A stretch of DNA of 64,000 nt from Pseudomaricurvus sp033283335 (lineage in GTDB: Bacteria; Pseudomonadota; Gammaproteobacteria; Pseudomonadales; Cellvibrionaceae), in the NCBI GenBank assembly GCA_033283335.1, contig JAWMQP010000005.1, positions 186,001-250,000 on the forward strand. Direction: 5' to 3'. Shown piece by piece: positions 52,228 to 60,307 of the stretch. The first letter of the stretch is position 1. Each line of letters starts with the position of its first letter. The translations under genes and the position numbers were made by a program. The notes under the pieces were generated by a model. The model saw only the letters and a program-made list of their open reading frames with translations, searched no databases and had not been told where the DNA came from.

Positions 52228-54584
52228 CGGCACAGGTGTTCGACGCACAAATCACGAACCTGCTGCAACAACCCCTGACCGAGTTGATGCAGCAGGCCGA
52301 AGCCCGTGCCCTGGCGCAGTTCGGCACTCGCGTGACCTATTCCCGCAAGGTGTTCATTCCCCTCACCCAGCTGTGCCGCGATGTCTGCCATTACTGCACT
52401 TTTGCCAAAGCCCCGAAAAGCCAAAAGGCCGCCTATTTGTCGCTGGATGCAGTGCTGGACATCGCCAGGGCTGGTGTCGACCAGGGCTGTACCGAGGCCC
52501 TGTTCACCCTCGGCGACCAGCCGGAAGCCCGCTATCGCTCAGCCCGACAGGCGTTGACGCAGATGGGCTATTTCAGCACCCTGGACTACCTCTATGACGC
52601 CACGCGGGCCGTGTACGAACAGACCGGCCTGCTGCCTCACCTCAATCCCGGCCTGATGAATCGCGAGCAAATGCTGCGACTGCGGCAAGTCTCTGCCTCC
52701 ATGGGCCTGATGCTGGAGAGCAGCGCCGAACGACTGTGCCACAAGGGCGGGCCCCACTATGGCTCACCGGACAAGGCCCCCCAGGCCCGGCTCGATACCT
52801 TGCGCCAGGCGGGCGAATTGCAGATTCCCTTTACCACCGGCTTACTGATCGGTATCGGTGAAACCCGTCGGGAACGCATCGAGGCGTTGCTGGCCATTGG
52901 CGCTCTGCACCGGCAGTACGGTCACATCCAGGAAGTGATTATCCAGAACTTCCGCGCCAAAGCCGACATTCGCATGGCCCGGCACCCGGAACCGACACTG
53001 CAGGAACACCTGTGGACCATCGCCGTCGCCCGCCTGCTGCTGGACAGCGACATCAGCGTGCAGGCACCCCCCAACCTGCAACCGGGTGTCTTACCTGAAT
53101 TGCTGCGCGCGGGCGTTAACGACTGGGGCGGTGTCTCGCCGGTGACGCCGGATCACGTCAATCCCGAACGCCCCTGGCCGCACCTGCAGCAACTGCAACT
53201 GGAAACCGAAGCCGCCGGCCGCCAACTCTGCGCCCGCCTGCCAATGGGCCCTTCCTATGTGCAAGACGGCCAGCGCTGGCTGGATCCGACCATTCAACGC
53301 GGCGTGCTACATCACAGCAACAGCCTGGGCCTGGCTCGGGAAGACCAGTGGTTAGCCGGTTCTGCCAAGCCACTGCCGCCCGCGGCCAAACAGTGGCTGC
53401 GACCCGGCCAACCGCTGGTGCCGAAATTCCGTCAACTCAACCACACCCTGGATCGGGCTCGCCAAGGACTGGAACTCACCCACAAAGAGATCGAAGGTTT
53501 ATTTGAGGTTGAGGGCCAGGCGCTGCAAACGGTGCTGAAAGAAGCGGATCAAGTGTGCCATGAACAAGTGGGCGATACCGTCACCTATGTGGTCAATCGC
53601 AACATCAACTACACCAACATCTGCAGTTACCGGTGCAGCTTCTGCGCCTTTGCCAAGGGTCAAGGGGAGAGAGGCAAACACTTGCGCGGGCCGGCCTACC
53701 GCCTGGATCTGGAGGAAATCGCTCGCCGCGCCGACGAGGCCTGGCAACGAGGGGCGACGGAAGTGTGCCTGCAGGGCGGCATCCATCCACAGTTCACCGG
53801 CAACACCTACCTGGATATCGTCCGCGCCGTGAAGGCCGCCGTGCCGGAGATTCACATCCACGCCTTCTCGCCCCTGGAAGTGCAGCACGGGGCCGACACC
53901 CTGGGCTTGTCGCTGGCCGAGTATCTGAGCCAATTGAAAGAAGCTGGCCTCTCCACCCTGCCAGGAACCGCCGCCGAGATTCTGCACGACGATGTGCGCC
54001 GACTGATCTGCCCCGACAAACTCTCCAGCCAGCAGTGGCTGGAGGTGGTGCGCACCGCTCACCAGCAGGGCCTGAAAACCACCTCCACCATCATGTTTGG
54101 GCATGTGGATCACCCAGGCCACTGGGCCGAGCACCTGCTACAGCTGCGGCGACTGCAACAGCAAACCGGCGGTATCACCGAGTTCGTCCCCCTGCCCTAT
54201 GTACACATGGAAGCCCCCATGGCGCGGCGGGGACAAAGCCGCCGCGGTCCGACGTTTCGGGAATCGGTGTTGATGCATGCGGTCGGGCGACTGGTACTGA
54301 ACCCATTCATCAACAATGTGCAGACATCCTGGGTAAAAATGGGCCCGGAAGGCGCGGCTTTCTGCCTGCAGGCCGGTGCCAATGATCTCGGTGGCACACT
54401 GATGGATGAGTCCATCACCCGAGCTGCCGGTGGTATCAACGGGCAATTGTTCAGTCAACAGGATGCCGAACAACTGGCCCGCTCGCTGCAGCGACCGAGC
54501 CGACAGCGCACCACCCTTTACGGGGAATGCAAACACCATTGGGCCGATCATCAGCCTGAAAAACTGGCGGCAATTGAACTTTAA
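52224..54584 (+). CDS. fbiC: Fo synthase, CofG/CofH fusion
   Basis: 786 residues from ATG 52224, overlapping the cofC stop. It builds the deazaflavin Fo from tyrosine and a flavin precursor by two radical-SAM reactions. The N-terminal half has the CofG cluster CRDVCHYC (Cys 51, 55, 58); the C-terminal half has the CofH cluster CSYRCSFC (about 467-474), followed by CLQGGIHPQFTGNTYLDIVR. The fused form is typical of Actinobacteria and found in some Proteobacteria. Confidence 0.95.
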   Translation: MTAQVFDAQITNLLQQPLTELMQQAEARALAQFGTRVTYSRKVFIPLTQLCRDVCHYCTFAKAPKSQKAAYLSLDAVLDIARAGVDQGCTEALFTLGDQPEARYRSARQALTQMGYFSTLDYLYDATRAVYEQTGLLPHLNPGLMNREQMLRLRQVSASMGLMLESSAERLCHKGGPHYGSPDKAPQARLDTLRQAGELQIPFTTGLLIGIGETRRERIEALLAIGALHRQYGHIQEVIIQNFRAKADIRMARHPEPTLQEHLWTIAVARLLLDSDISVQAPPNLQPGVLPELLRAGVNDWGGVSPVTPDHVNPERPWPHLQQLQLETEAAGRQLCARLPMGPSYVQDGQRWLDPTIQRGVLHHSNSLGLAREDQWLAGSAKPLPPAAKQWLRPGQPLVPKFRQLNHTLDRARQGLELTHKEIEGLFEVEGQALQTVLKEADQVCHEQVGDTVTYVVNRNINYTNICSYRCSFCAFAKGQGERGKHLRGPAYRLDLEEIARRADEAWQRGATEVCLQGGIHPQFTGNTYLDIVRAVKAAVPEIHIHAFSPLEVQHGADTLGLSLAEYLSQLKEAGLSTLPGTAAEILHDDVRRLICPDKLSSQQWLEVVRTAHQQGLKTTSTIMFGHVDHPGHWAEHLLQLRRLQQQTGGITEFVPLPYVHMEAPMARRGQSRRGPTFRESVLMHAVGRLVLNPFINNVQTSWVKMGPEGAAFCLQAGANDLGGTLMDESITRAAGGINGQLFSQQDAEQLARSLQRPSRQRTTLYGECKHHWADHQPEKLAAIEL

Positions 54585-54678
54585 GAATTGCTGACAACCA
54601 ATAATCAGCTACACAACGACAAGAAAACATCAGCAACAACACTTAAATCAATAACGAAAATCGCTGAGGATATTTTTT

Positions 54679-55806
54679 GTGGAAAGCTATCAAACTCTAC
54701 TGGCGCTGGCGCAACAAGAAACCGGTTTGCACGACTATGGTACGGACACGTTTCGCGAGGGCCTGGAACGTCTGGTCAATGCACTGAACCGGGAAGCCAA
54801 ACTCAATGCCACTGGCGAAACCGTACTGCGTGATCGCATCCTCAACCACCTTAAGCAACGTCTGCAGATTGAAGACTGGTACCGCCGACAGCCGGAGATT
54901 GACGACGAACAGATCATTAAACCGCTGATTGGTTTAAGCCTGCCACGCACAGGCTCCACCGCGCTGTCGTTCCTGTTGGCGCAGGATCCCAATGCCCGCT
55001 CGCTGTTGCGCAGTGAAGCCGCCGCGCCTTGCCCGCCGCCATCAACCAGACCCGTCGGCCAACCACCAGCCGATGCCACGGACAAGATCAAAGGCTGGAA
55101 GCATCACACACCGACCGGCGAAAACGCGCCGGCCGAATGTCAGGACCTGATGGCACTGGAGTTTCGTTCACAACTGTTTATCGCCTTTGCCCAGATCCCC
55201 AGCTATGCGGAATGGCTGAATAACACCGACATGACGTCCTGTTACGAGTATGAAAAACGGGCGCTGAAATTATTGCAATGGCGACGACCCGAACAGCCCT
55301 GGCGCCTTAAGGCCCCTACCCATCTGCTGTACCTGGAACACCTCAACCGGGTGTTCCCCGATGCGCGCTTTGTCATGACCCATCGCGATCCTACCGATGT
55401 CATGTTGTCGGTAATCAACGTCTACACCGACATTGTTCACTACTTTACCGACCATATGGACCCTGGCTACCTGGCCGAACTCAATATCAACATGTGGTCC
55501 GAGGGCATGCGGCGAGCACTGGCGTTTCGCGAACAGGGCAACAATCACGAGCGGTTTTTCGATATTCACTTCCAAGCCATGCATGACGATCCGGTCGCTG
55601 AAGTGCGCCGTTTGTACGAATGGCTGGGCGAACCGGTGACGGATGAGTTTAGCCAGGGCATACGCAATTGGTGGCAGGAAAACACCCAGAATCGCGAAGC
55701 CGCAGGTGATCGCAAATCACACGACTACGGGGTGGACCTGGATCAGGTCCGGCCATTGTTTGCCACTTACACACAACGCATGCACCACTGGACCGGGAGA
55801 AGCTGA
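54679..55806 (+). CDS. Sulfotransferase-family protein
   Basis: 375 residues from GTG 54679 with GAGGA upstream. The PAPS-binding loop LSLPRTGSTALSFLLAQD and 3'-phosphate site RFVMTHRDPTDVMLS are clear. A substrate could be a lipid or sterol-like alcohol. It starts 95 bp after fbiC and is followed by the next gene after 2 bp, suggesting a joint pathway. Substrate is unknown. Confidence 0.88.
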   Translation: MESYQTLLALAQQETGLHDYGTDTFREGLERLVNALNREAKLNATGETVLRDRILNHLKQRLQIEDWYRRQPEIDDEQIIKPLIGLSLPRTGSTALSFLLAQDPNARSLLRSEAAAPCPPPSTRPVGQPPADATDKIKGWKHHTPTGENAPAECQDLMALEFRSQLFIAFAQIPSYAEWLNNTDMTSCYEYEKRALKLLQWRRPEQPWRLKAPTHLLYLEHLNRVFPDARFVMTHRDPTDVMLSVINVYTDIVHYFTDHMDPGYLAELNINMWSEGMRRALAFREQGNNHERFFDIHFQAMHDDPVAEVRRLYEWLGEPVTDEFSQGIRNWWQENTQNREAAGDRKSHDYGVDLDQVRPLFATYTQRMHHWTGRS

Positions 55807-55808
55807 CC

Positions 55809-56846
55809 ATGGCCATCGATCTGAGCGGCGGCTTGCCCGCCTCAAGGGAATACCTGTTTCCCTCACAACCTGACAATCCCGAGATGCGCGATGCGGTCAA
55901 TATGTGGGTGTCGGATGATCGCGGCCTGGTGGGCTTGCCCCGCTTCGCGGTGGAAGCGCTGGCATCCAAATGGCATCGTCATGACCTGTCCGTCAACCTC
56001 GCCTGGCCCGATGGCCGTGTTCTGAGTGTGCGCGGGGATGGCGACAGCCACTCGCCCCTCAATGCCGCCGGCCAAGCTGCTGTACTGGGCACGGGGCCGT
56101 TAAGATTTGAATGCGTGGAGCCGTTTAAACGCTGGGATGTCTCGTTCAAAGGCAGCGCCGAGGAGATGACGTCACTGGGCCAAATGCACGGCGCATTGCC
56201 GGGCAACCGGGCTACGACGGAGGTGGAGTTTTACCTGCAAACCACCATGGCCGTGCCACCCTGGATTCAGGGCAGCCTGCTGAACAGCGCCGGTGATCTG
56301 CTAAAAAACGACATTGAAGGCGACATGATGGGCGGCGATCGCTACGAGCAGCTGTTTCGCACCGAGGGTGTGCTGCGTGTCGGTGATGAGGAGCAACATT
56401 TCAGCGGCACCGGCCTGCGTATTCGCCGCCAGGGCGTGCGCAACATCGCCGAGTTCTGGGGCCACTGCTGGCAGTCGGCCCTGTTTCCCAGCGGTCGCGG
56501 CTTTGGCTACATCGCCTACCCGCCCCGCGATGATGGCAAGCCCACTTACAACGAAGGCTATATTTTCGAAGGCGATGGCGAACTGATCCCCGCGCGCGTG
56601 GTGCAAGCCCCGTGGCTGGCCAAGATGCGGGAGAAAGACGATGACGTGTCGGTGGTACTGGAAACCCGCAAGGGCTTGATCTCCATTGAGGGTCGCACAC
56701 ATGTCTCCACCTTTGCCATGGGACGCCCAAACATGCCCCCCAATTTTCCCGTTCTGCAACAGGCTGGCGTGCGCTATCGATGGGACGGCGAAGAAACGTT
56801 CGGCATGATGGAACGCTCTTCGCGCAAGGAAAAAATTCATTACTGA
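55809..56846 (+). CDS. Uncharacterised lipocalin-like protein
   Basis: 345 residues. No signal peptide. Beta-rich (LSVNLAWPDGRVLSVRGDG, GPLRFECVEPFKRWDVSFKG, ISIEGRTHVSTFAMG) and consistent with an AttH/carotenoid-hydratase-like tandem lipocalin fold, as seen in DUF7064/7065-type proteins near sulfotransferases and lipid genes; this family naming is from memory and not certain. It starts 2 bp after the sulfotransferase stop. Confidence 0.6.
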   Translation: MAIDLSGGLPASREYLFPSQPDNPEMRDAVNMWVSDDRGLVGLPRFAVEALASKWHRHDLSVNLAWPDGRVLSVRGDGDSHSPLNAAGQAAVLGTGPLRFECVEPFKRWDVSFKGSAEEMTSLGQMHGALPGNRATTEVEFYLQTTMAVPPWIQGSLLNSAGDLLKNDIEGDMMGGDRYEQLFRTEGVLRVGDEEQHFSGTGLRIRRQGVRNIAEFWGHCWQSALFPSGRGFGYIAYPPRDDGKPTYNEGYIFEGDGELIPARVVQAPWLAKMREKDDDVSVVLETRKGLISIEGRTHVSTFAMGRPNMPPNFPVLQQAGVRYRWDGEETFGMMERSSRKEKIHY

Positions 56847-56893
56847 AACGTGAATAGATCGAACACTTGATCCGACCGAACGGAGTCACCCCT

Positions 56894-57802
56894 ATGAAAA
56901 TCAACGTCACCCTGCCCTTCGACAACACGGAACACGCCGATGAATTTCTCACCGCCGAAGCGGTGGTGGACATTGCCCAGACAGCGGAAAGACTGGGTTT
57001 TTACGCCGGCAATGTTACTGATCACCCCTGCCCCACGGCCCGCTGGCGAGATTCTGGTGGCCACGATGCCCAGGACCCGTTCGTGATGCTGAGTCTGGTG
57101 GCCGCCGCCACCACGCGCCTGCGTTTACAAACCGGTATCCTGGTGGCCACCTATCGCAATCCGTTTATCACGGCACGTGCCGCCTCCACCTTGGATGTGT
57201 TTTCCAATGGCCGCTTAACTTTGGGACTGGGAGCGGGTTATTTGAAGGGGGAGTACTTTGCGCTGGGGGTCGACTTTGACGCGCGCAACGACCTGTTCGA
57301 CGAATACCTGCAAGCGATGAAGCAGGCCTGGAGCGGTGAGGCCTTTGACTTTGAAGGCACCGGCTACAGCGCCCGTGGCTGTCGCATGCGCCCAGCACCG
57401 GTGCAGAAACCCCACCCGCCCCTGCTCATCGGGGGCAATGCCAAACGCGCCATTCGTCGTGCCGTGGAACTGGGTGACGGCTGGAACCCGTTTTTTACCG
57501 GCGTCACCCCCAGCTCCACCACCCGCACCAAAGCCATGGCCGGACAAGAGGATCTGATTGAAGGAATTCAATACATGCGCGACTACTGTGAACAGGTGGG
57601 TCGGCAAGAGCCCCCCATTGTGTGGTTGGCGAGCATCATGGAACCGGGGGAAAAGTGGCAACCGCAACAGGTGATTGATCGCATCGGTGCCTACCGGGAA
57701 CTGGGTGTGGCGGGTGCCGCCACCAACTTTACCGGCAACACCCGCGCCGAGTGGTGTGACAACGCTGAACGTTTTGCCAGCGAAGTTCTGCCACACCTGT
57801 GA
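56894..57802 (+). CDS. F420-dependent luciferase-like oxidoreductase
   Basis: 302 residues from ATG 56894, with GGAG upstream; 56867 is an in-frame alternative. The luciferase-like monooxygenase TIM barrel shows LQTGILVATYRNPF, GRLTLGLGAGYLKGEY and GDGWNPFFTGV. LLM proteins use FMN or F420; the neighbouring F420 genes and the sequence style point to F420. Last gene of the plus run; it may act on the product of the sulfotransferase or lipocalin-like protein. Confidence 0.85.
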   Translation: MKINVTLPFDNTEHADEFLTAEAVVDIAQTAERLGFYAGNVTDHPCPTARWRDSGGHDAQDPFVMLSLVAAATTRLRLQTGILVATYRNPFITARAASTLDVFSNGRLTLGLGAGYLKGEYFALGVDFDARNDLFDEYLQAMKQAWSGEAFDFEGTGYSARGCRMRPAPVQKPHPPLLIGGNAKRAIRRAVELGDGWNPFFTGVTPSSTTRTKAMAGQEDLIEGIQYMRDYCEQVGRQEPPIVWLASIMEPGEKWQPQQVIDRIGAYRELGVAGAATNFTGNTRAEWCDNAERFASEVLPHL

Positions 57803-57844
57803 ATGGGATTCATTGTGACATCGATAACAACATCATCGGCACTT

Positions 57845-57870
57845 GGATAGAGGTTGTACAGCCTCTATCC
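57845..57870. terminator. Hairpin between convergent genes
   Basis: GGATAGAGG at 57845-57853 and CCTCTATCC at 57862-57870 form a 9-bp stem with an 8-base loop between the LLM gene and the convergent hypothetical gene. There is no T-tract, so factor-independent termination is doubtful. Confidence 0.45.
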
Positions 57871-57880
57871 CAACATACCT

Positions 57881-58372
57881 CTAGCCCAGGGCTCGATCGA
57901 TGTCGCTCAGTGTTTTCTTCTCGTCGTCGGACACCTTTTCTCCGCCAAAACCTAAAAAGCCACCTTCCGTTCCTGCTTCCGCCACTTTTTGCGCAATCTC
58001 GCGAATGAAGGCTTTATAAGTCTCCAATTCCTCAGGGGCTTTGGCAGCAACCACCGCACTGGCCTCACCCAGTCGAGCGACCGCCAGCTCGGCAACTTCG
58101 GCCGGTTTTTTTCCTTTAAAGTGATCTTTGAGTTTGTCCTGAGCTAGCTGACGACCTTCCGAGGTTTCAAAGCTGGCGCTGATCTGCGCCGGCAATGAGT
58201 CGCTGGCGTGATTGGCTTTCGCTTCCTTCAAGGACATGGCAACGCCAAAACTCTCCTTGATCATACCCCACAGGCCACTGGGATCAGCGGCGGTGATGGC
58301 AATCCCGGCCACCATTGGTGATTGCACCAGATGTTTCCATTCTTCGTCAGTAAATTTGTCTTTTACGGTCAT
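57881..58372 (-). CDS. Hypothetical helical protein
   Basis: 163 residues, mostly helical, with no signal peptide or membrane segment. FTDEEWKHLVQSPMVAGIAI and PSGLWGMIKESFGVAMS near the N-terminus and a glycine-rich GTEGGFLGFGGEKVSDDEK near the end are its most distinctive parts. I recognise no family. Convergent with the LLM oxidoreductase. Confidence 0.7.
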   Translation of the reverse strand: MTVKDKFTDEEWKHLVQSPMVAGIAITAADPSGLWGMIKESFGVAMSLKEAKANHASDSLPAQISASFETSEGRQLAQDKLKDHFKGKKPAEVAELAVARLGEASAVVAAKAPEELETYKAFIREIAQKVAEAGTEGGFLGFGGEKVSDDEKKTLSDIDRALG

Positions 58373-58473
58373 CGGAACAGCCTCTGTCTAAAACCACAAT
58401 CAGGTTAGTCCCGAACAGATTAGCCCTGAAACCCTAAAACTTCCACGCAATCCAGGAACGCGCAGGCGCGCAA

Positions 58474-58521
58474 CTACACACCTGACTACATACCTGACTA
58501 CACACCTGACTACACACACAA
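58474..58521. repeat. Three-copy 12-bp tandem repeat
   Basis: CTACACACCTGA, CTACATACCTGA and CTACACACCTGA follow directly, with a degenerate fourth unit (CTACACACACAA). Located in the spacer between two minus-strand genes. Confidence 0.8.
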
Positions 58522-58571
58522 AAATCCGTATATGACTGAGGATAAAGACTGATGCCAAATCGTGTGTTAAC

Positions 58572-59576
58572 TCAAGACACGCGGCCAACGGTACTCAGCA
58601 GATCCACCACATCAAACAGCCGTCCCATGTACTTTTCCCGCAGTTCAAAATGGCTATCTTCGGAGCCATGCAAATCGGCATGGATGGACGCAATCAGCTT
58701 CCTTAACCGCCGCTGGTGAAGCCCCAGTTTTACTTGCAGAGGGTCGACGAGAATGCCAATAAACGTCGACACAAAGGCCAGCACTACGGCAATGGCGGCA
58801 GTCACCCCAACGACCATCTGCATGGAGACTGCAACGGGCACCAGGGCGTAGTAAAACGAACCAATGGTGGATCCTAGCCAAAAATTGGATACGGCTAACG
58901 AGTGGGCCACCGCTGCCGAGGCGGCTGTGCCCGCGCTCAGCGCACCAAAGGACGCCTGTCCCATGGCCAAATGACTGGAGATCAACAACATGGTGTTACT
59001 GGCCAGGTCCGCCGAACCGGTGCGAGTGGCGCCATACTCTGCCAGTTTCAATTGCAGCCGCTGTTGGAAATCAGCCCCTTTTAACGAGGTTTCCACCGCA
59101 TCCAAACGCTGGGTGAGTAATCGTTGCAAGCCGGGATCTTTGACGATTTCCTCCATCAACGCATCCTTTTCACTGACATTACCGCGGTATTCGTAAGGCA
59201 GTTGCAACAACTCCGTCACGACAAGCCAGCTGATTTGGCGATCCATGTCAGTCAACATACCCGCCGGCATACGCTTGACCCAACGCTTGATCGAATGCCA
59301 CCGCAGCAGTCCAGCCAGCCCCCCCACACCGCTGAGCAGGAGTGTGACAGCAGACCAAAGGATATTGATTGGCACACGGAGAATATCCCAACCCAGAGCG
59401 TGGGCATGGATCTTCAGCGAGCCCCGCAACGAGTAATGGCGATCAACAAATGCCTGGACTCTGGCATCACAACCGCACAGGTAACGGTGGGAACCATGCT
59501 GCAGAGCGTGCCGAATTACCGCTTTGACCTGTGCTTCACTAGGACTGTCTGTCTGAGAGGAATGTGTCGATGACAT
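58572..59576 (-). CDS. DUF6635-like membrane protein
   Basis: 334 residues from ATG 59576 (MSSTHSSQTDSPSEAQV); a TTG at 59645 is unlikely. There are two hydrophobic regions: ILWSAVTLLLSGVGGLAGLL near residue 75 and a pair near 230-265 (SFYYALVPVAVSMQMVVGVT, IAVVLAFVSTFIGILVDPLQ). The opening (YLCGCDARVQAFVDRHYSLRG) is characteristic of the family as I recall it. Function unknown. Confidence 0.7.
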   Translation of the reverse strand: MSSTHSSQTDSPSEAQVKAVIRHALQHGSHRYLCGCDARVQAFVDRHYSLRGSLKIHAHALGWDILRVPINILWSAVTLLLSGVGGLAGLLRWHSIKRWVKRMPAGMLTDMDRQISWLVVTELLQLPYEYRGNVSEKDALMEEIVKDPGLQRLLTQRLDAVETSLKGADFQQRLQLKLAEYGATRTGSADLASNTMLLISSHLAMGQASFGALSAGTAASAAVAHSLAVSNFWLGSTIGSFYYALVPVAVSMQMVVGVTAAIAVVLAFVSTFIGILVDPLQVKLGLHQRRLRKLIASIHADLHGSEDSHFELREKYMGRLFDVVDLLSTVGRVS

Positions 59577-59593
59577 AAGCTGAGATGGATCGT

Positions 59594-59995
59594 CTAATGG
59601 GGAAAGTCCGGGAAACGCGTTATTGTTTCCAGCTCTTTTTCCCAACCAGCTTGGCTACCTGCGAATATATGCGCCGTGGGTTTTACGGGGACATGATCAT
59701 CCAGGCACCCTGCTGGCACCAGGCAGATATCGCCACCCAGGGTGGTATTGGGCAATGCAGAACCACAAGTCGAGCAGAAACTCTTAACGTGTCGACTGGA
59801 CTTTAGATTGAAGTTGACCACCTGCTCCTGACCCGCCAACCAGGTTAGTGCACTTAATTTAGTAAATAGATTGGCTGCGTAAGCGGAACCCGTATCCTTT
59901 TGACAATAGGAGCAGTGACAAATAAAGAAGCGTTCGAAATCACCTTCGATTTCGAATGTAACCTCACCGCACAAACACGATCCTTTTATCGTCAT
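59594..59995 (-). CDS. GFA-family zinc protein (glutathione-dependent formaldehyde-activating-like)
   Basis: 133 residues from ATG 59995, preceded by GAGGGAAAAC. The zinc-binding cysteines are in GSCLCGEVTFE, ICHCSYCQKDTG and FCSTCGSALPN. Many members have no formaldehyde activity, so the function is undefined. 17 bp from the DUF6635-like gene, same strand. Confidence 0.87.
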   Translation of the reverse strand: MTIKGSCLCGEVTFEIEGDFERFFICHCSYCQKDTGSAYAANLFTKLSALTWLAGQEQVVNFNLKSSRHVKSFCSTCGSALPNTTLGGDICLVPAGCLDDHVPVKPTAHIFAGSQAGWEKELETITRFPDFPH

Positions 59996-60307
59996 GTTTT
60001 CCCTCAGCTCTATCCCATGTTCAGACACTCATAATGAGACTTGAGAAGAATTGTATCTCGGTTTACCAATAGCAGTTTAAGGTTATTGCTGCCAGTATCG
60101 AAGAATGCTGCCGGTGAATACGGTGACTGATACCGTTACTGTTGGATCGTAAACCCGCAGTGCTCACCGTTCGAAACAGGAACGAATTCAAACGATTGGC
60201 AAGTTGACGCCGTCAACTGGTGACGACTGCGCCCATTATACCGACTGGCAGGCCAGCGCGGGGCTGGCCCTATTGACTCCATGAGCTGTCAGAATGGTAC
60301 GCTCCCG
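59996..60307. other. Intergenic region between the GFA gene and parE
   Basis: 312 bp without a supported gene. A hairpin GGCCAGC (60251-60257) / GCTGGCC (60263-60269) lies just beyond the parE stop and could help end it, although no T-tract follows. The rest should hold the GFA promoter; I see no clear motif. Confidence 0.5.

Noticed and set aside
58474..58521. CRISPR array suggested by tandem repeats
   Set aside because: Units of 12 bp with no spacers and no cas genes; this is a simple tandem repeat.
58400..58588. A 62-residue minus-strand frame full of Cys-Val-Arg repeats
   Set aside because: It is a translation of the 12-bp tandem repeat and overlaps the end of the DUF6635-like gene.
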